From positions 310,001 to 374,000 of the forward strand of contig NZ_UYYD01000001.1 of assembly GCF_900625105.1 (NCBI RefSeq): DNA of 64,000 nt, written 5' to 3'. Position numbers and translations under genes: made by a program. The notes under the pieces were generated by a model. That model was not told where the DNA came from and did no database searches. It saw only the letters and a program-made list of their open reading frames with translations. Of the stretch, positions 25,791 to 35,321 are shown piece after piece (within the stretch, counting starts at the first letter, position 1; each line of letters starts with the position of its first letter). This stretch comes from Agathobaculum sp. Marseille-P7918. Its GTDB lineage: Bacteria > Bacillota > Clostridia > Oscillospirales > Butyricicoccaceae.

Positions 25791-25809
25791 GGAACATTCC
25801 TCCTTTTTG

Positions 25810-25840
25810 ATCTGCGGCGAGCCGCAGCCCGCCCGCAGAT
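25810..25840 (-). promoter_or_regulatory. Two competing hairpins in the M42 operon leader
   Basis: CTGCGG (25812-25817) can pair with CCGCAG (25822-25827), or as part of ATCTGCGG (25810-25817) with CCGCAGAT (25833-25840). The two pairings exclude each other. They lie between the promoter and the ribosome site. Confidence 0.4.
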
Positions 25841-25843
25841 TCT

Positions 25844-25872
25844 ATTATACCCGTTTCTCCGGCCGGAGACAA
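25844..25872 (-). promoter_or_regulatory. Promoter of the M42 operon
   Basis: On the - strand TTGTCT (25867-25872), 17-bp spacer, TATAAT (25844-25849). Confidence 0.75.
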
Positions 25873-25951
25873 TACGACATCCATGAGATGAACAGATTTT
25901 GCGTCCCTTTTCCTTCTTTCAGCATCTGCCAAGAAAACTTTGCAAATTCTC

Positions 25952-25979
25952 TTGACAAGTTCACTTGTCATGTTATACT
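25952..25979 (+). promoter_or_regulatory. Promoter and operator of the DUF6442-like / XRE gene pair
   Basis: TTGACA (25952-25957), 16-bp spacer, TATACT (25974-25979). The perfect inverted repeat TGACAAGT-TC-ACTTGTCA (25953-25970) covers the -35 box and most of the spacer, so the XRE protein probably represses its own promoter. Confidence 0.75.
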
Positions 25980-26033
25980 AAAGGCGCAAAGAATACTTGG
26001 CACAAGAAGGATAGAGATAGAGAGGTGCTTTTT

Positions 26034-26345
26034 ATGAACAAAGAGGAAATTCTGGCAAAAAGCCGCAGAGAAAATCTGGATGAAGGCAAAAAAAATGCAG
26101 AAAACAAAGGTAGAGAAATAGGCATTGTCTCATTTCTGATTGTCTTGGTTTTTCTCTTCATTTTCAACATGTGCAACGGACAATCAAACGACGCACTGGC
26201 CGCCGTTTTTTGGTCTTATGTTGCGGCCGAAGCCTATCCCCGCTATCGGTTCAGCAAAGATAAAACGCTGTTGGTGACCGCCATTGCTGGTGGTTTCCTT
26301 TCTATCGCCAATCTCATCACCTATGTAATGCGCGTGGTGGGGTGA
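26034..26345 (+). CDS. Small membrane protein, DUF6442-like
   Basis: 103 aa. A charged N-terminus (MNKEEILAKSRRENLDEGKK) precedes three hydrophobic spans (about 29-45, 51-66, 80-98). This layout resembles the DUF6442 proteins that pair with small XRE regulators in Firmicutes; function unknown. It lies 3 nt before the XRE gene, and both share the promoter/operator at 25952-25979. Family name is by recollection of the N-terminal pattern. Confidence 0.65.
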   Translation: MNKEEILAKSRRENLDEGKKNAENKGREIGIVSFLIVLVFLFIFNMCNGQSNDALAAVFWSYVAAEAYPRYRFSKDKTLLVTAIAGGFLSIANLITYVMRVVG

Positions 26346-26348
26346 GCA

Positions 26349-26558
26349 ATGAACGACAAGCTGATTTTACACAACCGTTTGAAAGAAGCGCGCAGCGAGA
26401 AAAAGCTATCACAAGCGCAGCTTGCAGAACTGGTCGGCGTGTCGCGCAACACGATCAGCTCGATTGAAACCGGCCAGTTCAATCCCACGGCCAAGCTGGC
26501 CCTCATCCTTTGTGTTGCGCTGGACAAAAAATTTGAAGATTTGTTTTATTTCGAATAA
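26349..26558 (+). CDS. Small XRE-family repressor
   Basis: 69 aa, almost entirely one Cro/CI HTH: NRLKEARSEKKLSQAQLAEL, then VGVSRNTISSIETGQFNP. The C-terminus KKFEDLFYFE is typical of the compact YgzD/Xre regulators. Coupled to the membrane protein upstream, it probably represses the pair through the operator at 25953-25970. Confidence 0.9.
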   Translation: MNDKLILHNRLKEARSEKKLSQAQLAELVGVSRNTISSIETGQFNPTAKLALILCVALDKKFEDLFYFE

Positions 26559-26563
26559 CAACG

Positions 26564-26593
26564 AAAAACGGCTGCGTTTGCAGCCGTTTTTTT
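26564..26593. terminator. Bidirectional terminator between the XRE and yolD genes
   Basis: AAAAACGGCTGC (26564-26575), loop GTTT, GCAGCCGTTTTT (26580-26591). Confidence 0.9.
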
Positions 26594-26596
26594 CTG

Positions 26597-27013
26597 TCAC
26601 AGCAGCCGCAGCGCCATGATCTGCTCGACCGGTATGACCGTGTTGTCCTCGAACACGATCTGCTTTTCCTGCTCGCGGATTTTGCATGCGCGCCCGCGCA
26701 CGGTAACATACGCGCCGCCCGTCTTTTTCTCATCCGGCACGAAATAGGTGATCTCCACCGCCGGTCGCGTGCCGATCCGCGCGCGCAGCTGACCGATGCG
26801 CGCATCCAGCTCCGCGATCACGCCTTCGTCCAGCGCCGCACGCGGCTGGGTCAGGCGCGCGGTTTCCGCGATCGCGTCCCCATGGCCGGTCAGCGCGGCA
26901 AAGGGCGCAAACTGCGCCGCGCGGTTTTGCCGCGGCATGGGCGGGTGCCGCAGCGATCTGTGATGCGGTAAATACAGCAGATCCTCATACCGCTCTGCCC
27001 CTGTTTTGCTCAC
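26597..27013 (-). CDS. YolD-like protein
   Basis: 138 aa. PMPRQNRAAQFAPFAALTGHGD is the conserved opening of YolD-like proteins, and VFEDNTVIPVEQIMAL ends it. YolD proteins are found beside UvrX-type Y-family polymerases and are thought to work with them in translesion synthesis, as UmuD does with UmuC. The GTG start overlaps the polymerase stop as GTGA, which supports joint production. Confidence 0.85.
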   Translation of the reverse strand: MSKTGAERYEDLLYLPHHRSLRHPPMPRQNRAAQFAPFAALTGHGDAIAETARLTQPRAALDEGVIAELDARIGQLRARIGTRPAVEITYFVPDEKKTGGAYVTVRGRACKIREQEKQIVFEDNTVIPVEQIMALRLL

Positions 27014-28548
27014 GCCCTATGCCCTCCAATCTGGTCGTTGCGCGCGCGTGTTGTCGCGGCTTCCTGCAAATCCATGCCCTTGAGGATCGCGTTTTTCCCA
27101 AACTTCCGCTTGATGGAAAGGATCGCCTGCTGCATCTGCTGCTCACGCGCTAGCGCAGCAGCCTGCTCCCGTTCCCGCTGTTGCTGCGCCGCATAGTCGG
27201 TGAACAGGTTGATCTGCTCATACTCCGGCGTCCGCTCCACCGCGGCTTCCTCCCGCAGATGATTGGCCGACAGAGAAAGCCGCCGCACCAGCAGTTCCTG
27301 CTGCACGATACGGTCATAAAGGGCGCTGACCGCATCGGTCAGCAATCGGGCCGAAGCGGTGTGTCGTCCCAAGTTGGCTGTGCCGTGGGCATGCTTCGGA
27401 ACGGCACGGCCATAATGGTCGGTCACGACCGGGCCATGATACTGCGCACGCCGCGCGAGATCGGTCAGGCTGACGCGGTCATAGCCCACGGTCAGCACGA
27501 TCTGGTCGGTCAGCAAATGCTTTTCCACCAGATCAAGGGCAAGCAGATCGACCATTTCACGCACCACCAGCCGCGCGTCGGCAAAGGAATATGGCTCCTG
27601 CAGCACCTGTCCGGCGGCAATGCACTTTTCCGCCGGACGGTACGCCCGGATTTCCGCAATGGTACAGGGTTCAAAGCCCCAGGCATGATCGATCAGCAGC
27701 TCGGCGTTCACGCCGAACAGACGGTACAGCAGTTCCTCGTTGTAATACTCCTGCGATGCGCCCACCGAACAACGCGCAATATCACCCATGGTGCGCAGTC
27801 CAAGCTGTTCCAGCTTGCGCGCATAGCCGCGTCCCACCCGCCAGAAATCGGTCAATGGCCGGTGCGTCCACAGCCGTTGTCGGTAGGACAATTCGTCCAG
27901 CTGCGCAATGCGGATGCCATCCGCATCCGGCGCGATATGCTTGGCCACAATATCCATGGCGACCTTGGCCAGATACAGGTTGGTGCCAATGCCCGCAGCC
28001 GCGGTGATGCCGGTCGTGTGCAAAATGTCCCGCACGATGCGCGCCGCCAATTCGCGCGCGGACAGTCCATAATGCGGCAGATAGGCGGTCGCGTCGATGA
28101 ATACCTCATCGATCGAATACACATGGATGTCCTCCGGCGCGATATATTTGAGGTAGATCTCGTAAATCCGCGTGCTCCACGCAACGTAATGCGCCATTTG
28201 CGGCGGTGCGGTCAGGTAATCGACCGCCAGAGACGGATTTGCCCGCAGCGCGCCATCGTCGCAGGATTTACCCGTCAGGCGATGCCCCGGCGCTTGATAC
28301 TGCCGCTTTTGGTTGACCTGCCGCAGCCGTTCGCTCACCTCAAACAGGCGCGCCCGCCCCGGAATGCCATACGCCTTGAGCGAGGGCGACACCGCAAGGC
28401 AAATGGTCTTTTCCGTGCGGCTAAGGTCCGCCACCACCAGATTGGTGGTCAGCGGGTCCAGCCCGCGCTCGACGCATTCGACCGAAGCGTAAAAGGACTT
28501 CAGGTCAATGGCAAAATAGGTGCGCGTCTGCGCTGCACATTCCGACAT
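27010..28548 (-). CDS. Y-family translesion DNA polymerase, UvrX/ImpB type
   Basis: 512 aa, longer than DinB (about 400) owing to a C-terminal region from about 420. Catalytic motifs: AIDLKSFYASVEC at the N-terminus, YSIDEVFIDAT with the second acidic pair, and the HhH segment of the thumb. The C-terminal TPEYEQINLFTDYAAQQQRE is typical of UvrX-like enzymes. It copies past DNA damage. The ATG at 28548 follows GGGGGAGAAGG. Promoter and LexA-type box upstream indicate SOS control. Confidence 0.92.
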   Translation of the reverse strand: MSECAAQTRTYFAIDLKSFYASVECVERGLDPLTTNLVVADLSRTEKTICLAVSPSLKAYGIPGRARLFEVSERLRQVNQKRQYQAPGHRLTGKSCDDGALRANPSLAVDYLTAPPQMAHYVAWSTRIYEIYLKYIAPEDIHVYSIDEVFIDATAYLPHYGLSARELAARIVRDILHTTGITAAAGIGTNLYLAKVAMDIVAKHIAPDADGIRIAQLDELSYRQRLWTHRPLTDFWRVGRGYARKLEQLGLRTMGDIARCSVGASQEYYNEELLYRLFGVNAELLIDHAWGFEPCTIAEIRAYRPAEKCIAAGQVLQEPYSFADARLVVREMVDLLALDLVEKHLLTDQIVLTVGYDRVSLTDLARRAQYHGPVVTDHYGRAVPKHAHGTANLGRHTASARLLTDAVSALYDRIVQQELLVRRLSLSANHLREEAAVERTPEYEQINLFTDYAAQQQREREQAAALAREQQMQQAILSIKRKFGKNAILKGMDLQEAATTRARNDQIGGHRA

Positions 28549-28594
28549 CGTCCTTCTCCCCCTTTCCACCGACGCTTTTCCCTTGGTTACCCCC

Positions 28595-28634
28595 ATTATA
28601 GCACGCCCCTCCCCGAAAAGCAAACATTTGTTCG
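28595..28634 (-). promoter_or_regulatory. uvrX-yolD promoter with LexA (SOS) box
   Basis: On the - strand TTGCTT (28618-28623), 17-bp spacer, TATAAT (28595-28600). At 28621-28634 the + strand reads CAAAC-ATTT-GTTCG, one mismatch from the Gram-positive LexA box CGAAC-N4-GTTCG, overlapping the -35 box. Confidence 0.8.
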
Positions 28635-28682
28635 ATTTTTATCCTGCATCATTCTTCCATTCTTGGGGCATGATCGCATACA

Positions 28683-28715
28683 AAAAAGCCTGAGGGCAAC
28701 TCCCTCAGGCTTTTT
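28683..28715. terminator. Terminator at the end of the ligA-gat operon
   Basis: 14-bp stem AAAAAGCCTGAGGG (28683-28696) with CCCTCAGGCTTTTT (28702-28715). Confidence 0.92.
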
Positions 28716-28726
28716 CATTCGTTTAT

Positions 28727-29227
28727 TCAAGTATCCAGTTCGCAGCAATACAACGTATTGGTGTCGGTATCATACAGGCCCACTGTAAAATTGAAGGAGG
28801 CCCGGTTCAAAATATCCGCACCGGTTGCCTTGCCCGGCTCCACTTGTCGGTCGATCAAGCGGTAATAGCCGTTCTGGATCGCAGGCACCAGTGCTTCGCC
28901 GTCCTCATCCGTCAAAAACGGACCCGTGCTGCTGGTTTCGTCCGATATCCCGTAAACCAGCGTCTGCACGGTTTCATCCAGCGGAAACGGCTTCCACGCG
29001 GCATCCGCTTTGATCTGTTTGATCATCTCGTCGCCGTCATAATGCAGGACGACATAGGAAACACCGTCGCCGTTGCCGCTGTGCGTGTCCATGCTGGACA
29101 TCGTGCTGCCCGTGGAAGCATCCACCCCCAATGCTTCCGACACCATGTCCTGCGGACTCTGCGCGCCGCAGGCGGCCAGCGAAAAGACGAAAACGAGAAC
29201 AATCCCTATCCAACCTAACTTTTTCAC
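28727..29227 (-). CDS. Small lipoprotein of unknown function
   Basis: 166 aa. The signal peptide MKKLGWIGIVLVFVFSLAAC ends in a lipobox. The mature part has no family that I recognise; it contains one PFPLDETVQTLVYG segment and acidic stretches. The start is the GTG at 29227, 8 nt after GGAGG; an earlier GTG would put the ribosome site inside the gene. It lies 45 nt after gatB on the same strand and seems to be co-transcribed with it, with no functional link visible. Confidence 0.8.
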   Translation of the reverse strand: MKKLGWIGIVLVFVFSLAACGAQSPQDMVSEALGVDASTGSTMSSMDTHSGNGDGVSYVVLHYDGDEMIKQIKADAAWKPFPLDETVQTLVYGISDETSSTGPFLTDEDGEALVPAIQNGYYRLIDRQVEPGKATGADILNRASFNFTVGLYDTDTNTLYCCELDT

Positions 29228-29272
29228 CGCAAGCACCTCCGCTTGTCCTGTGCGAAAAACGCAGGCAGCCGC

Positions 29273-30697
29273 TTAGAGCTTGGCAAGCTCCTGCGCGATC
29301 AGCTTGTTGATGATCTTCGGGTTGCCCTGACCCTTGGAGGCCTTCATGCACTGGCCCACGAGGAAGCCGGTGACATTCTTGCCAGCCTTGAAGTCTGCAA
29401 CCGCCTTTTCGTTCTTGGCGATCACGTCCTGTACGATCGCGAGGATCGCGCCCTCGTCGGACACCTGCTTGAGGCCCATGCGCTCAACGATCGCTTCGAC
29501 CGTCTCGTCGGTCTCGAACATGCTCGGCAGCACCTTTTTGCCTGCCGCGCCCGAAATCGTGCCGGCCTCGATCAGCTTGACCAGATCGACCAGCTTGTCC
29601 GCGGTCATCTTGGTATCCGGCAGGTCCACACCCTTGTCGTTGAGGTACTTGGAAATGTCGGACAGGATCCAGTTCGCCGCCGCCTTGGGCTTGACCTGCT
29701 TTGCCGCCGCGTCGAGCAGCTCCGCCTTGGCAAAGTTGTCCGAAAGCAGGCGCGCTTCCATCGCGGTCATGCCGTACTCATTGAGGTAACGCTCATAGCG
29801 CGTGATCGGCAGCTCGGGAATCTCGCTCTTGATCTGATCCATCCACTCGTCCGAAATCTCGACCGCGATCAGGTCCGGATCGGGGAAATAACGGTAATCC
29901 TGCGCGTCCTCCTTGGTGCGCATGACCGTGTTCTTGAGCTTGACGTCGTCCCAGCGGCGGGTCTCCTGCTGAATCTCACCGCCGTTTTCCACGACCTCGA
30001 TCTGGCGGGCGATCTCATAGTCGATCGCGCGCACCGCGCCCGAGAAGGTGTTGATGTTCTTCATCTCCACGCGCGTGCCCAGCTCCTCCGAGCCTTCCGG
30101 ACGGATGGAGACGTTGACGTCGCAGCGGATCGAGCCTTCCTCCATCTTGCAGTCGCAGATGTCGAGGTAGGACAGCGTGGTCTTGATCATTTCGAGGAAT
30201 TCCTTCGCTTCCGCCGAGGAATGCAGGTCGGGCTTGGTGACCATTTCGATCAGCGGTACGCCGCAGCGGTTGAAGTCAACGACCGTGCCGTCGATCTCGT
30301 CGTGCAGCAGCTTGCCCGCGTCCTCCTCAAAGTGAATGCGCTCCAGACGGCAGGACTTCTTCTCGCCGTCCACATAGAAGAACACCTCGCCGTTTTCGCA
30401 GATCGGCACATCGAACTGCGAAATCTGGTATGCCTTGGGCAGGTCAGGATAAAAGTAGTTCTTACGGTCGGCCTTGCACAGCTGGTTGATCGTGCAGCCG
30501 GTCGCCAGGCCCATCTTGGCCGCGTAGTGTACCACCTGCTTGTTCAGCACAGGCAGCGCGCCCGGCATACCGGTGCAGACCGGGCAGGTGTGGGTATTGA
30601 TCGGTGCGCCGAACGAAGTCGAGCACGAGCAGTAGATCTTGCTCTTGGTGGACAGCTCCGCATGCACCTCAAGGCCGATGACAGCTTGATATTTCAT
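29273..30697 (-). CDS. gatB: Asp/Glu-tRNA amidotransferase subunit B
   Basis: 474 aa. It opens with YQAVIGLEVHAELSTKSKIYC and holds CPVCTGMPGALPVLN; the YqeY-like tail domain ends GQGNPKIINKLIAQEL. It binds mischarged tRNA and phosphorylates the Glu or Asp, which GatA-derived ammonia then amidates. 15 nt after gatA. The complete GatCAB implies that Gln-tRNA and/or Asn-tRNA are made indirectly. Confidence 0.97.
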   Translation of the reverse strand: MKYQAVIGLEVHAELSTKSKIYCSCSTSFGAPINTHTCPVCTGMPGALPVLNKQVVHYAAKMGLATGCTINQLCKADRKNYFYPDLPKAYQISQFDVPICENGEVFFYVDGEKKSCRLERIHFEEDAGKLLHDEIDGTVVDFNRCGVPLIEMVTKPDLHSSAEAKEFLEMIKTTLSYLDICDCKMEEGSIRCDVNVSIRPEGSEELGTRVEMKNINTFSGAVRAIDYEIARQIEVVENGGEIQQETRRWDDVKLKNTVMRTKEDAQDYRYFPDPDLIAVEISDEWMDQIKSEIPELPITRYERYLNEYGMTAMEARLLSDNFAKAELLDAAAKQVKPKAAANWILSDISKYLNDKGVDLPDTKMTADKLVDLVKLIEAGTISGAAGKKVLPSMFETDETVEAIVERMGLKQVSDEGAILAIVQDVIAKNEKAVADFKAGKNVTGFLVGQCMKASKGQGNPKIINKLIAQELAKL

Positions 30698-30712
30698 TTG
30701 TCTATTCCTCCC

Positions 30713-32182
30713 TTACAGTGCCGCGATGATGTTCTTCAGGCCGGACGCCTGCTCGAATGCAAGGCCCGCGTCGAGCAGCTTCTGCTCGCCGAAGCGCGGC
30801 CCGATCAGCTGCATACCGATCGGCATCTTGTCTGCGTCAAAGCCGCAGGGCTGCACCAGACCCGGCAGACCCGCGATGTTGACCGATACCGTGCAGATAT
30901 CGCCCGCATACATCTCGAGCGGATTGGTCGTCTTGGAGCCGATCTCATACGCCGTGGTGGGCGCAACCGGCGTCAGGATCACGTCGCACTTTTCAAACGC
31001 GTTTGCAAACTCCTCGCGGATCTTGCGCTGCGCCGCGCGCGCCTTCTTATAGTAAGCATCATAGTAGCCGGAGGACAGCACATAGGTGCCCAGCATGATG
31101 CGGCGCTGTACCTCCGCGCCGAAGCCCTCAGAACGGCTCTTGGTGTAGAGCGCGATCAGGTCGTCGCCCGCATTCGGCGTACGGTAGCCGTACTTGACGC
31201 CGTCAAAACGCGCCAGATTGGACGATGCCTCAGCCGACGACAGAATGTAGTAAATCGGCAGCGCATATTCAACCAGCGGCAGCGAGATCTCAAACACCTC
31301 TGCGCCAAGGTTCTTGTAAGTCTCGGCAGCGGCAAGCACGCTCTCGCGCACTTCATCCGAAATGCCCGCACCGAAATATTCCTTGGGCAGGCCGATCTTC
31401 ATGCCCTTGATATCCGCGTTCAGGTTTGCACGGGTCGAGCCTTCAAACGGGGTCTTGACCGAGGTCGAATCGTGCATCGGGTCGTGGCCGGTGATTGCGT
31501 CGAGCAGCATCGCCACGTCCTCCACCGAACGGCCGAACGGGCCGATCTGGTCGAGCGAGGAAGCAAATGCGATCAGGCCGTAACGGGACACCGCGCCATA
31601 GGTCGGCTTGAGGCCGACTACGCCGCAGAAGGATGCCGGCTGACGGATTGAGCCGCCGGTATCCGAACCGAGCGCCAGCGGGACTTCGCCCGCCGCAACG
31701 ACCGCCGCCGAACCGCCGGACGAGCCGCCCGGTACTCGGTTCAAGCCGTGCGGGTTATGGGTCGGGTGCGCGGCCGAATTTTCGCAGGACGAACCCATTG
31801 CAAACTCGTCCATATTCGCCTTGCCGGTCATGACCACGTCATTCGCCGCCAGCTTTTCGATCACCGTCGCGTTGTACGGCGGCTTGAAGTTGTACAGCAT
31901 CTTGGACGCACAGGTGGTCAGCGTCCCTTTCGTGCAGATGTTGTCCTTGACAGCAACCGGGATGCCCGCCAGCGCGGACAGTTCTTCGCCCGCGGCGCGC
32001 TTCTTGTCCACCTCGGCCGCCTGCGCCAGTGCGGATTCCTCCGCGACCGTCACATAGCCCTGCACCTTGTCCTCGACCGCCTTGGTGCGGGCAAAGACGT
32101 CCTGCGCCAGCTCCACTGCGGAAATTTCTTTATCGGCGAGCATTTTGGAAAGCTCGGCCGCTGTTTTTTCAAAAAGTGCCAT
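30713..32182 (-). CDS. gatA: Asp/Glu-tRNA amidotransferase subunit A
   Basis: 489 aa amidase-signature protein. VAVKDNICTKG carries the catalytic Lys and GGSSGGSAAVVAAGEVPLAL through SDTGGSIRQPASF carries the two catalytic Ser. It frees ammonia from glutamine and channels it to GatB. 16 nt after gatC. Confidence 0.97.
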   Translation of the reverse strand: MALFEKTAAELSKMLADKEISAVELAQDVFARTKAVEDKVQGYVTVAEESALAQAAEVDKKRAAGEELSALAGIPVAVKDNICTKGTLTTCASKMLYNFKPPYNATVIEKLAANDVVMTGKANMDEFAMGSSCENSAAHPTHNPHGLNRVPGGSSGGSAAVVAAGEVPLALGSDTGGSIRQPASFCGVVGLKPTYGAVSRYGLIAFASSLDQIGPFGRSVEDVAMLLDAITGHDPMHDSTSVKTPFEGSTRANLNADIKGMKIGLPKEYFGAGISDEVRESVLAAAETYKNLGAEVFEISLPLVEYALPIYYILSSAEASSNLARFDGVKYGYRTPNAGDDLIALYTKSRSEGFGAEVQRRIMLGTYVLSSGYYDAYYKKARAAQRKIREEFANAFEKCDVILTPVAPTTAYEIGSKTTNPLEMYAGDICTVSVNIAGLPGLVQPCGFDADKMPIGMQLIGPRFGEQKLLDAGLAFEQASGLKNIIAAL

Positions 32183-32198
32183 TGTTTTCCGTTCCCCC

Positions 32199-32486
32199 TT
32201 ATTCTACCACGCGCGGTACGGCTACGCCGCCTGCCTGAAAGTCCGGCGCGTTCGGCTCGATGAGCTGATCGGGCGTGTATTCCTGCACGACCACGTCCTC
32301 GTGGAACGCATTCTTGCGCTCGGTGTTGATCACGTCCGTGATATCGCCCAGATCAAGCTCCGCGAGCTTGTCCACCATGCCGACGATGCCCTGCATGTCG
32401 TCCGCGAGACGGTCGAAAATGCCGCCCGTCGAGTCCAGACGCGCAAGGGACGCGATGTGCTCAATTTCTTTTCTGGAAATTGCCAT
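32199..32486 (-). CDS. gatC: Asp/Glu-tRNA amidotransferase subunit C
   Basis: 95 aa, standard for GatC. The ISRKEIEHIASLARLDSTGG N-terminal helix is typical, and the family tail reads VPRVVE. It wraps around and stabilises GatA-GatB. Its ATG lies 1 nt from the ligA stop, so ligA translation should carry over into it. Confidence 0.95.
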   Translation of the reverse strand: MAISRKEIEHIASLARLDSTGGIFDRLADDMQGIVGMVDKLAELDLGDITDVINTERKNAFHEDVVVQEYTPDQLIEPNAPDFQAGGVAVPRVVE

Positions 32487-32487
32487 G

Positions 32488-34488
<2,001 letters not shown>

Positions 34489-34541
34489 TCATATTCCAAT
34501 ACAGAATATAGTATACCAAATTTTTGCCCCATTCGGAAGTA

Positions 34542-35234
34542 TTATTTTCCGTTTTCCGACGAATTATCATAATCGCTGACCTCACCAAGCAGACCGGAAC
34601 CCAGATCGTCGATATAGGTATACCGTTCGGGCACGGTGCCCACGATCACCGTGTCGGTGACCGGGTAGCTCGTGACGATTTCGCGGTCTTCCCCGCCCAG
34701 CGGCGTCAGGATGCGAAAGCCCGCATGGATCTCAATGATGATGTTATGCCGCGTCTGGTTGATGCCCGCCGCGGAAAAGGCGCTGACGAACTCGGCCTCC
34801 ATCTGGGTCAGGCCAGCCATGCCGATGTCCACCGACGGTCCCATGCCGGTAAAGAAATTCGGCGCAAACACCGTGCCGAGCGGCACTTCGACGGTCGTCT
34901 GCTCCAGATCGCTCAGCCGCTCAAACAGGCCGTTGACCAATTTTGCCTTGATCTGCCCGATCGCGATCACATCCGTGCGCAGTGCGGTAACGTGATTTTC
35001 GCTGTCCCGCTCCAGAATCACCATATTCTCATAGGTTTCAGGATCGGAAAAGACCTCTTCCTGCATCAGGTTGTTGATCTCCTGAATCGCGCTGTCCTCA
35101 CAGACGTTGGTGGCGTATTCCATAAAGATCTGCCGCATCCGCACAGTCGCCAGCACGCCCGCAACCACTATCACCAGCAGCAACGCAAACAGCCGCAAGC
35201 CTTTCCGTTTTCTGCGATATCTGCGCCGGCGCAT
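34542..35234 (-). CDS. yunB: Sporulation protein, YunB family
   Basis: 230 aa. A very basic N-terminus (MRRRRYRRKRKG) and one membrane anchor (about 14-32) precede an outer domain with IQEINNLMQEEV, the central LGTVFAPNFFTGMGPSVDI and a late VIVGTVPERYT. These are YunB-family features; in Bacillus yunB is expressed under SigE and affects spore formation. ATG 35234 follows GGAAGGGG. It stands after the ispH/rpsA terminator, so it is a separate unit. Supports a spore former. Confidence 0.87.
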   Translation of the reverse strand: MRRRRYRRKRKGLRLFALLLVIVVAGVLATVRMRQIFMEYATNVCEDSAIQEINNLMQEEVFSDPETYENMVILERDSENHVTALRTDVIAIGQIKAKLVNGLFERLSDLEQTTVEVPLGTVFAPNFFTGMGPSVDIGMAGLTQMEAEFVSAFSAAGINQTRHNIIIEIHAGFRILTPLGGEDREIVTSYPVTDTVIVGTVPERYTYIDDLGSGLLGEVSDYDNSSENGK

Positions 35235-35277
35235 ACGCCCACCCCTTCCGGGACAATATACGCGCCACCCAAACAAA

Positions 35278-35307
35278 AAAGAAGCACCCGCTTTAGGGTG
35301 CTTCTTT
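35278..35307 (-). terminator. Terminator after ispH-rpsA
   Basis: On the - strand AAAGAAGCACCC, loop TAAAGC, GGGTGCTTCTTT, then TTTG (stem 35278-35289 / 35296-35307). Confidence 0.9.
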
Positions 35308-35321
35308 GCATTTGTTCGGAA

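Noticed and set aside
29243-31651. Long antisense open frame across gatB and gatA
   Set aside because: Same cause: codon bias of the real genes leaves the opposite strand open. Similar shadows lie over uvrX, ispH-rpsA, scrB and scrA.
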